A DNA stretch of 64,000 nucleotides. It comes from Fusarium oxysporum f. sp. lycopersici 4287 (lineage: Eukaryota; Ascomycota; Sordariomycetes; Hypocreales; Nectriaceae). Numbering within the stretch: the first letter of the stretch is position 1; each line of letters opens with the position of its first letter. A model generated the notes under the pieces. The model was given only the letters and a program-made list of their open reading frames with translations. It made no database searches and was not told the DNA's origin. Shown here in pieces: positions 12,965 through 22,526 of the stretch. The position numbers were made by a program, and so were the translations under genes. The DNA lies in the NCBI RefSeq assembly GCF_000149955.1, contig NC_030996.1:1009467-1073466 (forward strand). Reading direction: 5' to 3'.

Positions 12965-13672
12965 GATTTTTTTTTTTTTGGAGTCGATCTGATGCTGGAA
13001 TAAGTGCGTATGTATCTGCTGTTCTACGTCCATATCTACCGTAGTCGGCTGTTTTATAGCATTCAGCTTGGTTAGGTAAGGGACACAAAATGCCGGGACC
13101 TTCGGACATGACGGAAAGCGAGTTACGGCTCTAGCGTTTTCGTATATCCCTTTTCTTTTTCGCATTCCAAGTCAAGGAACTTTGCTTGTCCGTAATGACC
13201 CAGCCTTAGTATTTTTGGTACACCAGACTACGTCATGTGGGTTTTAACAAGCCATGGCTATCCACTACCGGCTTTTCCTTTCCAAGCGCCGTCGGCAAAT
13301 TACCATGTTGTTGACTCGCGGAACCCCGAATCTTTTGATCGTTGTTGTGAGGGACACATCATCGTTTCGCCTTGTTTCAACCCTAAAGTTTATTCATAGT
13401 GAGTGGATCCCGTGAACATACCGCCAGAGAAGTCGAGAAGGCCCGACTTCAATGGGTATTGTAGCCAATCGCTGTTTATACGCATAGCTTGACCAAATTG
13501 CACTCCACTTCTCAGGAACCGTTTCGAGAATGTGGACCAGCTTGCAACTAGTTACAATACCAGTCCGAAGGCTCTTTCTGGGACATCAGCTATAAGATGA
13601 CAGAAACGGATCTTGCACTTCTCCCTCTTCATTCTTGCCCTAGACTCTTTAATCCCACCTCCTTTCACAATC
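12965..13672. other. Divergent promoter: oxidase / RTA1-like gene
   Basis: About 700 bp separate the start of the oxidase (minus, 12964) from that of the RTA1-like gene (plus, 13673). A run of 13 T at 12967-12979 puts a poly-A stretch just upstream of the oxidase ATG. The shared spacer would allow co-regulation. No other feature was seen. Confidence 0.45.
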
Positions 13673-14543
13673 ATGGGTTTAGTCCAGTTGGAGGATGGCA
13701 AGGTCCTCTATTACCCGTATACACCTTCGACTGCGGCTGGCTATGCCTTCATGGCATGCTTTGCCGTTGCAACATGCGTACATATCGTCCGTGTTGTACA
13801 GACAAAACGGCGCTTTTTCTTCCCTATGATCCTTGGTGGTATATGCATGTCTTGCCACGCTACCACCGACAACGCAACGATTGCTGACTGTCCACTCAGG
13901 CGAAATATTTGGATATTATGGCCGCGCCTGGGGCGGTCAGCTACCCAACTCACCCAAGCCATTCATGTTGCAACTCATGCTCATTCTCGTCGCGCCAGTG
14001 TTTGTCTGCGCAACCATATACGTCACACTGGGGCGATTAAAACAACGTATACTCGGTCGACCTAATCGAAAATGTAGCATAACAGTGCTCTTTATTCTTA
14101 CCGATATCGTGGCTTTTTGCTCGCAGATCGGTGGTGGACTTGTCCAAGTTACCGGAAGTCTCAAGCTGATGAAGATTGGAGACCATATTGTTTTGGGCGG
14201 CCTCGTCTTTCAATTGGTAGTTTTGGCTATTTACCTGGGCCTGGTCTATGAGTTCTGGAGCAAAGCCAAGAGGCAGCATGATACGAATGGTCTTCGATGG
14301 CAGCCTTTCGTAGCAGCGCTGGCTGGAACAGTGGTAGCGGTTTGGATTCGAAACCTGGTTCGTGCAATCGAATTCATGCAAGGATTCCATGGTTTCATCA
14401 GCGAAAATGAGGCCATGCTATATATATTTGACGCCTTTTTGATGTTACTGGTCATAGTGGCCTTTATTCCGTTTTACAATAGTAATAGTATAGTGCCACA
14501 GCACATCAAGGGAGGATGGGATGCTATCGAGCTGGGCCCTTGA
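13673..14543 (+). CDS. RTA1-like seven-helix membrane protein
   Basis: The 271-aa protein resembles the RTA1/RSB1 family (lipid-translocating exporters and 7-aminocholesterol resistance proteins), with about seven hydrophobic segments. Diagnostic stretches are YYPYTPS near the N-terminus, EIFGYYGRAWG, FILTDIVAFCSQIGGG and RNLVRAIEFMQG. Exons are 13673-13844 and 13900-14543. Frame continuity and the family motif (GGI-CEIFGYYGR) need a donor at 13845, which reads GC not GT, so intron 13845-13899 would be of the rarer GC-AG class, with branch-like gctgact and cactcag at its end. The nearby GT at 13849 would put the exons out of frame. The gene is divergent from the oxidase and convergent with the Zn2Cys6 gene. 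Confidence 0.9.
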
Positions 14544-14621
14544 TGATGCAACACAAAGGTAGATACCATTTTTCAAAGATCCTTCTTATTGTTCAGGGAA
14601 AACCCCAGATGCCAAACCCGC

Positions 14622-15950
14622 TCATATTACCCTCACCGCTTCTGTTGGCCACTGAAGAAAGTCACGGTAATCGTGTACTACATACTTCTTGCATACCAGG
14701 AGGATGTGATCAGCCCAGTCATGCAGAAACCAAGCCCTCTTCACAGTCTGAACTAGAGGTGCGTAATAGGCTAATAGCAATAGAGCTACAGGGTCTTTGG
14801 TCTGCAGGCAGTCAATAAAGGTGTCTTCCATCATGTAAACCCAGATAAGAACCATCTTGTAGTGCAGTGGGCACCTGATGCACCCATCCTCACTACCGAA
14901 AGTGGCTTCGTAGATGTTGGTGAGGGTTCCTAGAGATCGTACAAAGACATCATTGCGCGGCAGTGCATCTGAAACAATAAGATCACGAAGTTTCCCAACC
15001 GAAACAGTCCAGTCAACCCGAGCGAAGCCCTCGCAGATGTAGGTTGGGCGGGGGTCATCAGGAGGCGCCTTACCGCTACCGAGCGCCTCAGTGAGCCCAG
15101 AGAACAAGACTTTTTCTTCAAAAAGCTGCCTTATAAGTCGTGTGCCACGGGCTAGTGAAAGAGAGCTATGAGGTGAGTTGCCGTTGGCTGAACACACAAA
15201 TAGATCATCAGACCCTGTGGGACCTGCTGCAAACACACAGAAGCAAACTAGCGTTGTTGAAACATACAGACTGCCGCAATTTGAGGCGTCTATTTGCGAC
15301 AAAGTTTCATTTGTCTGGATCAACCCGACAGAGAAGTGATCTTTAGCCAAAGCAATATAGCGTGACCTTTTCAGTGAATTGTTGGATGCTAGAAATGCTA
15401 GATGGTACGCCGCAAGAGAGAGGCAGAGATGGAGGAGATAGGGATACGACGCGGCAAGTAGTGTCGCATCTCGTGACCAGAACTGGACAATCGGGTGATT
15501 AGGATCATCGGAGCCGCCAAGATTTGGTCCAGTGAAGATGATGAATTGACGCAATAGCTCGGCTTGAGCCATGTTCAGTTCTGTTTCTGGGGACTGGGGT
15601 GACTCTCTGGGTTCAGACTGGAAGTGGGATCGGAGCGAGGAGTCCTGGGCCTGGGATGACCAGTTCTTACGCGGCCGGCCTCGTCCAGGTCCCACCGGGG
15701 CAATTGGTGCGGTTGCGAGTGAAGATGCTGGCACGACTGGATGAATGTCATATTGACATTCCAAATGAAACCTGGTGCAGTTGGTGCATCTCGGTTGAAG
15801 TTCATCACACTAATCACACGTTCGTAAGTACTTGATGCACGATACGCATGCATGGATAACTCTAACCTTAACTTTGCGCCGCTTGCAATTGGAGCAACCA
15901 TTCTTAGACTTGTGATGGAACTTTTTTTTAGATCGTTGACTTGGCAGCAT
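14622..15950 (-). CDS. Zn2Cys6 transcription factor, short form
   Basis: The predicted 423-aa nuclear regulator has exons 15867-15950 and 14622-15809; intron 15810-15866 interrupts the zinc cluster itself, a common place in this family. The joined cluster reads GCSNCKRRKVK then CDELQPRCTNCTRFHLECQY, giving all six Cys ligands. A basic Pro-rich linker (GPGRGRPRKNW) follows, then a helical region typical of the fungal regulatory domain (ELLRQFIIFTGPNLG onwards). It resembles the sterol-regulator/UPC2-like short Zn2Cys6 group. It lies 78 bp tail-to-tail from the RTA1-like gene, so it is a candidate regulator of that gene and the oxidase beyond; this is inference. Confidence 0.9.
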
Positions 15951-16476
15951 TGTGGAATTGATATGGAACGACCTGAAGCTATCCAGTCGGCAGAAAGCTG
16001 ATTTTTCGCATAGACTGAGGTGGTTGTAGCTAACTTATAACCTCGCCACGGCCTTGAGCGTTTCCGGGACTGCTGGTGTTTATTTTATCCACAATTTGAA
16101 ACGAGTGGAGTGGCCGAGAGCCAATCGCTGATATTTCGTTCAGATAAACCCCACTGACCTGGTAGCATCCATTATGCACCTCTTGGGTACCGATAAACTT
16201 GGTCGAAAAGTGGTAGGCATACTACCCCGGTGCGTGTATGGTTGACCTCAACTGGCAGTGGTTATAAATCTTGATTAGGCAAGTCTAGCCTATGAGAATC
16301 TCCAGTAAGTTCGGTGCCTAATTGAGGCCTCTTGACCGTGCGAACTTAGCGAACTCTCTACCTCGGGTCAAATAGTAGCGAAGGAGATACCGCAATTGAA
16401 GAGTGTGTGCAACATAGCCTGAGAATCGGTACTTTCAACCTGTAGATCGATAGAAATACAGTTCTTCCAGCTGCTC
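15951..16476. other. Intergenic region
   Basis: This holds the promoter of the Zn2Cys6 gene and the former promoter of the decayed GH78 gene. Nothing else is recognisable. Confidence 0.4.
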
Positions 16477-17325
16477 ATGGCCACGTGGCCTTCCGTTGCG
16501 GAAGCTCGATCTCTCAAGTCTCATTTGAGCACTACAAAAGGGCCCTGGAGATTGCCGAAACCTGTCCTCGCATATCATGGAGATTTGAATGTCATGCAAA
16601 AAAACTGGAAACCGAGTGCTTGTAATATCCAGATGAGTCGGGGCGCGGGCATTGAACTTCGAATCCACAGCTTCAACACTTCTCAGTCAAGATACCTCGC
16701 TTGACCAGGGGACACCCTGGAGTCGAAAGAAGAAACCTGTGTCCGTGTTAGAGCTCACGGGTTGACTTACCAACCGTCAACTGATTGGTCTGATTGGGTC
16801 ACGGTCGAGACGGGTCTCATACAACCCAAAGACTGGCAACGCGCGTTGTCCATTGCCTCGCGTCAGAACCCTTGGCAAGGGTAAACTAAAAAGCTCATTA
16901 TACCTTCGAAAGAACTTCGATCTAAACACGAAGCTAACTCACATCCAGAAGGCTCGCCTATATATAACTGCTCTTGGTCTCTACGGGGCTGAGATCAATG
17001 GCGAGCGGGTAGAAGATCATGTTCTAGCCCCAGGCTTCCAGTCTTTTAAGCATCTACATGTCTACGATACCTAAGATGCTACAGAACCGGTTTCAAGAGG
17101 CCGAAACGCTATTGGTATCCTGGTTTACAGGGCTGGTACGCCGGGCGTCTCTTCGGTCATATCGAGAAGCGCGATTTCAGGAACCTCTACGGATTTAGAA
17201 TCGGTGCTATGTGTCTTTTGAAGGTCACTCTCAGCGATCGAACCAATGTTCATATCCCATCTGATAAGGCGTGGTCCTCTAGCTTTGGCCCGCTGTCCGA
17301 TTCACAGATTTGCAACGGAGAGATC
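16477..17325 (+). pseudogene. GH78 alpha-L-rhamnosidase remnant, N-terminal part
   Basis: Several broken frames together spell the N-terminal half of a fungal GH78 protein: an ATG at 16477, then FEHYKRALEIAETCPRISWR, a beta-domain with CVRVRAHGLTYQPSTDWSDW and VETGLIQPKDWQ, then ALGLYGAEINGERVEDHVLA and, up to the transposon, WSSSFGPLSDSQICNGEI. Frameshifts (one near the A-run about 16600) and stops (about 16702 and 17072) show that it cannot code for an enzyme. GH78 enzymes release rhamnose from plant polysaccharides and glycosides. The gene continues after the inserted element at 19188. Confidence 0.75.
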
Positions 17326-17327
17326 TA
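17326..17327. repeat. TA target-site duplication, left copy
   Basis: The TA directly precedes the left terminal repeat (starting ACGTATCT at 17328). It matches the TA after the right repeat at 19186-19187, as expected for Tc1/mariner-pogo elements. Confidence 0.8.
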
Positions 17328-17368
17328 ACGTATCTTACCACCACTCCGCCCACCCCCCCACTCCGCCC
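17328..17368 (+). repeat. Left terminal inverted repeat of the Fot/pogo element
   Basis: It starts ACGTATCTTACCACCACTCC and pairs with the reverse complement of 19145-19185, with mismatches at about positions 9, 30 and 35. Confidence 0.85.
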
Positions 17369-17474
17369 ATTTGGTGATAGTCTCAACACCACAACAGCTA
17401 TCGATGATGCGTGCACTTTATTTTGCCAATTATGCATCAAAAAAATCCAAATTTTCAGAATAGCTTCATTTATC

Positions 17475-19067
17475 ATGGATCGTGAATTGAGAATTTCCAG
17501 AGCAATTTCTGAGGCCTCTACGAGGGGCGTTCGCGGTGCAGCTAAGTGGGAGACCGTGCCGAGGTCGACTTTAAGGGATCGGATCGGTGGCGCGCAACCG
17601 ACGCGTTTACAACACCAAAAATACCTCTCGCTGACGCCGCAACAGGAACAGGAACTCATCGACCTTATATTAATACGGGAAAAGTATTCCCAGCCGTTAT
17701 TGAAGAAGGAGATCCATGAATATGCCCAGCATCTTGCCGAATTGAACGGCTGTGGAAGTCATCTAGGGAAAAATTGGGTAAACCGATTCTTCAAACGACA
17801 TAACAGCGTTATGTTAAAGCCATCACGACTTATTTCGGTCGCAAGGAAGAAGTCTGTCACGGAAGAGGGACTGAGGGAGTATTATGAGGGACTCAGGCGT
17901 CTTATTATTGACTTATCAATTGGTACAGACCGTATGCACAACCTCGACGAGACTGGAGTCCAAGAAGGGGAAACTATAGCCGGCATAGTAGCTGGAACGG
18001 TCCTGACGAGCTCGTCAGAGAAGATACAGTCAGACGCTTCCGCTTGGATCTCGATATTAGAGACGATATCTGCTGACGGTCGCCGACTGACCCCAACGGT
18101 AATATTTACAGGATTATCGCTACAGGGACAGTATTTTCCAAGGGATATACCGGATTGGAAGTTTACTTGCAGCGAGAAAGGCTGGTCTAATACAGAAATA
18201 TTGCTACGGTGGTTCTACGACGTTTATCTGCCCGAGACTCATCCAAAAGACCCGTCTTCCTGGCGACTATTAGTCCTCGATCAACATAAGACTCATATAA
18301 GTCCCGCCTTCATGAAGAAGGCAATGATGAACAAGGTCTGGCTTAGTTGGCTGCCGTCGCACTCGTCACATATCACTCAACCGCTGGACCTTGGTCTTTT
18401 TTCCCCGTTGAAAAGATACTATCGAGAAGAGACAGCTGGAATGGAGACCTACGAAGCGACATCAAATAGACAGAAACACATCTTCGTACAGGCATATAAA
18501 ATAGCTTCTGAGAAAGCCTTCAGTCCAGAGAACATCCGACAGGCGTTTCGAGCATCAGGGATATACCCAGTCGATGTTAATCAAGCTATAAAGAGGTTGA
18601 AGCCCAAAGAGCGTCGCGGACCGACTTTTCAGCCTCCCACAACACCACCAATCACGGTTGAAGTCGATCGCGATATCTTCAATACGCCCTCGTCAAGCCG
18701 CGATATAGAAAGACTACTCCAACGGGTCGATTGGTCGTCAGGGAATACTGAAAGGGACGTCAGAATGATCCTACGGAAGGCAGGAAAGTCACTGGACCAA
18801 AGAGGTGCGTCTACAGTCTTCCAGGAGCAAAAAATCGCCGTACAGAAAGCTCAAATAGCTGGTCTAAAGCCGTCAGGCCGTTGCAAGGTCAATTGGGACC
18901 CGAACAAGGCTTTTCCTCACGTTGATAATCTTATTATAGCGAGGGACCGGTCCGAGATGAACACTTGGAAGTTAAATGACGAAGCCGCGGCGGAAAATCG
19001 TCCGCCGAAGCGGAGGAAAAAGCAGTCGGTTGAGCAAGAGTTTTTTAGTCAATACCCAAAATCTTAA
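17475..19067 (+). CDS. Pogo/Fot1-family transposase (DDE_1)
   Basis: The 530-aa frame from the ATG at 17475 carries the expected parts of a fungal pogo transposase. An N-terminal helix-turn-helix (RISRAISEASTRGV... and STLRDRIGG) is followed by a CENP-B-type DNA-binding region (LTPQQEQELIDLI...GKNWVNRFFKRH) and the DDE_1 catalytic domain. Candidate acidic residues are the Asp in NLDETGV, in LVLDQHKTHIS and in QPLDLGLFSPLKRYY, fitting the DDD pattern of Fot-like enzymes. The C-terminus is basic (PPKRRKKQS), perhaps a nuclear signal. The frame has no stop or shift, so the protein could be functional. It cuts and pastes its own element at TA sites. Confidence 0.93.
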   Translation: MDRELRISRAISEASTRGVRGAAKWETVPRSTLRDRIGGAQPTRLQHQKYLSLTPQQEQELIDLILIREKYSQPLLKKEIHEYAQHLAELNGCGSHLGKNWVNRFFKRHNSVMLKPSRLISVARKKSVTEEGLREYYEGLRRLIIDLSIGTDRMHNLDETGVQEGETIAGIVAGTVLTSSSEKIQSDASAWISILETISADGRRLTPTVIFTGLSLQGQYFPRDIPDWKFTCSEKGWSNTEILLRWFYDVYLPETHPKDPSSWRLLVLDQHKTHISPAFMKKAMMNKVWLSWLPSHSSHITQPLDLGLFSPLKRYYREETAGMETYEATSNRQKHIFVQAYKIASEKAFSPENIRQAFRASGIYPVDVNQAIKRLKPKERRGPTFQPPTTPPITVEVDRDIFNTPSSSRDIERLLQRVDWSSGNTERDVRMILRKAGKSLDQRGASTVFQEQKIAVQKAQIAGLKPSGRCKVNWDPNKAFPHVDNLIIARDRSEMNTWKLNDEAAAENRPPKRRKKQSVEQEFFSQYPKS

Positions 19068-19144
19068 TTGAATTGAAGCTATTTTCATAATTTGAGAATT
19101 AATCTATATAATGCGTTGGAACGGAAATGAAGCTATCGCAGGTG

Positions 19145-19185
19145 GGGCGGTGTGGAGGGGTGGGCGGAGTGGTGGTCAGATACGT
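19145..19185 (-). repeat. Right terminal inverted repeat of the Fot/pogo element
   Basis: It ends in AGATACGT at 19178-19185, followed by the second TA at 19186-19187. Confidence 0.85.
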
Positions 19186-19187
19186 TA

Positions 19188-19850
19188 CTACTCAGGAAAG
19201 AGTCCGTTATGACGGGATGGTCAACGGCATCTTTCTACAATGGCGATTGGCTCAGCGTCGAAGAGCTTCCGCCATTGACCGCAGCTCTCGTTCCGTCAGA
19301 CGGTCCACCCGTTCGAAAGCTGAAAGAGCTTCAACCAAAGGAGATCTTCCAGAGCGTGTCGGGCAAGGTTATAGTCGACTTTGGTCATAACTTTGCTGGT
19401 TGCGCTAGGATCACTGTCAGTGGCCCCAGCGGTACCGATATCATTCTCAGAAATGCTGAGGTACTGGAAAACGGCGAGATAGAAACCAAGCCCCCACGCA
19501 CCACCGACGTGCCGGCCCGCAAGTTTGAGAACCTCGATTTACATTTCACGGCTTCCGCTATGTTAAGACTAACAACTGGCCCGTGAAGCATACTCCCCTA
19601 GAATCCGAGGCCATCACCAGCATTGCAGTATGCAGTGATATGGAACGAACAGGATGGTTTGAATGCACTGATGAACTCTTGAATCAACTTCACACCAACG
19701 TCGTGTGATCTATTCGAATCAATTTTATCCATATTTCTACTGACTGCCCGCAGCGTGATGAACGCATGGGTTGGATTGGCGATGCCCACATTTTCGTGAC
19801 AAAGGTTGGCCGAAGATTGAAATCGATGAAACAGTCTCTGGAGGCGCATG
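19188..19850 (+). pseudogene. GH78 alpha-L-rhamnosidase remnant, central part
   Basis: Downstream of the transposon the rhamnosidase reading resumes: SVMTGWSTASFYNGDW, LVPSDGPPVRKLKELQPKEI, VDFGHNFAGCARITVSGP and the catalytic-domain hallmark TDCPQRDERMGWIGDAHIF. A stop near 19705, loss of frame and the absence of the remaining catalytic barrel show truncation. Together with the left fragment, only about half of a normal GH78 protein survives. Confidence 0.75.
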
Positions 19851-19924
19851 GCGCACCGATTAGCCTCTTCTAGTTCACGGAGATCAACCTAGACCTCATA
19901 ATCCGTGTTCCAAACTACACTTCT

Positions 19925-20335
19925 TTGGCTGTGGCATTCTAGAACCTTGCCGGGAGTGGAAACATCAACCTGACAATACGAAATGGTGCATCAAAGACGG
20001 TCGCCTCATACTCTCAACAGCGACTATCACAAAAAAACCTTCACCTGGCAGCCAACACCCTTACTCGTCGCACAATCGGTTCCAAAAGCACTGCAGCCTT
20101 TCATATCAGCGCATCAAGACTGAAAAAGGGTGGTGTCGCCGGTGCATCCATATTTCACACCAATAGTGCATATATCGCTATTCACAAACACGCTGACTCT
20201 TCGCGATTTGTCTATGTCGAGCTCCCCAGAGATTCCCGAACCAAGCGAGGAGGCATTTAAAGCTTGGAAAGGCACAGTAAACTTCACGGGCTCGACCAGG
20301 TAACGCGTAAACCTCACAGTTTTCATCAATGCTTC
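19925..20335 (+). pseudogene. GH43 C-terminal beta-sandwich remnant
   Basis: Broken frames read EWKHQPDNTKW then IKDGRLILSTATI, NTLTRRTIGSKSTAAFHI and GASIFHTNSAYIAIHKHADS. This matches the pattern of the beta-sandwich C-terminal domain of GH43 beta-xylosidase/arabinofuranosidase-like proteins (WNHNPDN.. / TLTRR..GP / AGL..F.D.SAYIG). Stops and frameshifts interrupt it and no catalytic propeller is present. It lies head-to-tail after the GH78 remnant, so the two may once have been neighbours in a plant-polysaccharide gene pair. Confidence 0.55.
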
Positions 20336-20744
20336 ATAACTCTTACAATTGACATTTCGTGTCGGGAGTCCTTAGTCGTAGTACCTGGGTATCGCAATAT
20401 AATCGACATATGTTGTCCCAGCCCTCATTTATGAGCAGCATCTGAGGCCTGGGTATTAAATGCAGCGCTACGACGATTCACAAGCCTAGAAGTTTATGCA
20501 GTGAGATTTTAGTCAGCTATAAAAAGAGGCTTTGCTTCAAATGTAGATCCTCTATTGAGGCGGAGTCATGGGCAGGCAGACAAGCGGCATGACTCAGCTG
20601 ACTGCAAACACCTTTGATATGTAGCATGTCACAACGTAAACGAATAAATATTTCTTGTCTCCATCCTCCTTAATGTTTTAAAGCATCATCATTCAATTAT
20701 TGCAAGTCTCAAATCCAAAGATACAACCACAAAAAACCTTCACC
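20336..20744. other. Intergenic region
   Basis: This holds the presumed promoter and leader of the small gene at 20745. No other feature was seen. Confidence 0.4.
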
Positions 20745-21158
20745 ATGACAACCGAAAAGAGATTCACCGGCTCTCGCATCAACGTCAAATCCATCGAAAC
20801 CCCCTCCAGCGCAGAATGGCGCATCCGCTTATCTGGCCCAAATATGATAAACCTCATGAACGGCCATCGTCCACAAGACATGGACGATAAGTGGATGTGC
20901 ATGACAACGGGGCCTGCTGAACAAGGATTAATTCGCGTACGCATGTGCAGAAGCTGGTCAGATAGAGAAATCATCGCGCTTATAGGGCGTGTCGGAAGTG
21001 ATGATGAAGCAATTATTGCCGAGGAAGGCGGAGAGATTTTGGCGATTATGTGGCCGACGCCCGAAGAGGGCGAGTATGATCCTTTTGATGAGGAGAGTGC
21101 GAAGAAGTTTGCTATTGGGTTCTGTCGACATTTTATGAATTGTGAGCTTGAGAGTTGA
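20745..21158 (+). CDS. Hypothetical protein, 137 aa
   Basis: The single-exon frame starts at an ATG in good context (CACCATGACA). The protein is soluble, acidic toward the C-terminus, and lacks a signal or membrane segment. Notable stretches are AEWRIRLSGPNMINLMNGHR, WMCMTTGPAEQGLIRVRMCR and an EEGGEIL...EEGEYDPFDEES acidic part. I recognise no family. C-rich third positions near the start suggest a true gene. Confidence 0.6.
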   Translation: MTTEKRFTGSRINVKSIETPSSAEWRIRLSGPNMINLMNGHRPQDMDDKWMCMTTGPAEQGLIRVRMCRSWSDREIIALIGRVGSDDEAIIAEEGGEILAIMWPTPEEGEYDPFDEESAKKFAIGFCRHFMNCELES

Positions 21159-21388
21159 TGAGGATATGAGGGCGAATAATGGTTTCTGCCAATGTTCAGG
21201 TTATGACATGGTGTTCTCGCGTTAGATTTCTTGGTCGGTATGTAAGATAGCTCATGAAAGAACGCCGATGCTCCAATTCCCCAAGATCGTTGTATTTTCC
21301 CAAGGCCGTCTATTGTCTTAATTGAATGGCGCGTCACTGCGCCTGAAGTCAGCGTGACTGACTACGCGTTCCATCCTCTCACGCAAAA

Positions 21389-21652
21389 TCATCGCGCAGG
21401 GTCGCCTCTCGGCGGTGAAGGCATTCTTGCGGATGCAGCTCTGACCTCCAGTCTCTCCGTTGCTCGGCGATGAGTTTCTGCGACCGGGCGGGCTGTTACA
21501 GTGTACGCTTGCCGATGGGGCTGCTGAAGTTGAAATGGTTGGCGATTATTGATAAGCGGTGCCGAATCCGCAGAACGGTTTGGGAAGAGGTCATCAATGG
21601 CTTCCATGAGATCCTCGTAAAGGCCTTTGACGAACGGCACGATCCCGCACAT
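21389..21652 (-). CDS. Possible small protein, 87 aa
   Basis: The frame begins MCGIVPFVKGLYEDLMEAID, an amphipathic start, then becomes Arg/Pro-rich and ends SPPRGDPAR. There is no known domain and only the reading frame supports it, so it could be chance. Confidence 0.35.
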   Translation of the reverse strand: MCGIVPFVKGLYEDLMEAIDDLFPNRSADSAPLINNRQPFQLQQPHRQAYTVTARPVAETHRRATERLEVRAASARMPSPPRGDPAR

Positions 21653-21884
21653 TTTTTGTAGTTCAAGGATTTATGAGAGTAAAGTGTCGTGACTGTTGAC
21701 CTTTTTGTGACAACATTACGATGAAAATAATCTGTGCAGAGATCACGTGCATCCGTGTCACAATGAGCAGGCTTCAATTCGGAATAACCTCAGCAACGAC
21801 TCATGGACTGGATATCTTATGAATGGGATCTTTTTTTGATATCCTTAGTTATTTGTATACGTGTAGTAAAATACGACATGCGCT

Positions 21885-22253
21885 TTACATCTTGGGTTTC
21901 CTGCCCGACTTCTTGAAATGGCCTGCCTCGCCAGTACTTCCCTCTCTGCCATCCTGCTCTTGAGCATTCTGACTGTTGGTATTCTTCTCCTTCTCTGTCA
22001 TGTTCTTATCTTCGAACGAGCTCGCATCGCGTTTTCCCGGTGCACCCTTCAGCGACGCCATGGCTCCATCTGAGTGATCGGCGACTGGTGGATTGTTCTT
22101 GTCATGGTTGGGATCGGAAGACACTGGGGTTTCGACTTTGCCTGAGTTCATGCGGATAGAGGTGTATGAGCTTAGCACGGGTTGGGATCGAAGCGCGGAT
22201 GTGACGGTCGAGATGCGTCTGAAGGAAGAGAGAGATTGGCGTGCGATGGTCAT
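21885..22253 (-). CDS. Small protein with probable mitochondrial presequence
   Basis: The 122-aa product starts MTIARQSLSSFRRISTVTSA, an Arg/Ser-rich amphipathic segment with no acidic residue, consistent with mitochondrial import. The remainder is hydrophilic and low-complexity (GKRDASSFEDKNMTEKEKN), ending in a basic GRKPKM. It is probably largely unstructured. I used the ATG at 22251-22253; the longer frame upstream looks like 5' UTR. Function is unknown. Confidence 0.65.
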   Translation of the reverse strand: MTIARQSLSSFRRISTVTSALRSQPVLSSYTSIRMNSGKVETPVSSDPNHDKNNPPVADHSDGAMASLKGAPGKRDASSFEDKNMTEKEKNTNSQNAQEQDGREGSTGEAGHFKKSGRKPKM

Positions 22254-22526
22254 GATTGCGAAAAGTCGAGACGAGTAGAAGATGTATTTGCGGAGGATCT
22301 GAGAATTTCTGTTAAAGCTTGAGTTGCTGATGCTGAAGGGTGTGTTGAAGGGTTGAAGAAGCAAAAGAATCGTGGCTTTTCATGGGTCTTTGCTGAAGCG
22401 AAAGTAATGACGACATTTCTGAAGCCGACATATCGTCAATCATGGCAATGGTTGATGTCATTGATACATCAATTGACTTGACCTCGAGGTTCCACAAAAT
22501 CCCAACGCGAACTCCATTTCCTGTGA

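Larger units (their letters stand above)
17328..19185 (+). mobile_element. Fot/pogo-type DNA transposon, about 1.86 kb
   Basis: The element is bounded by inverted terminal repeats of about 41 bp (17328-17368 and 19145-19185), each beginning ACGTATCT and continuing ACCACCACTCCGCCCACCCC inward. By eye only about three of 41 positions differ. It is flanked by TA on both sides and carries one long uninterrupted transposase frame. Removing it together with one TA brings the two halves of the GH78 remnant together. The near-identical ends and intact frame suggest a fairly young insertion compared with the decayed host gene. Confidence 0.93.
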
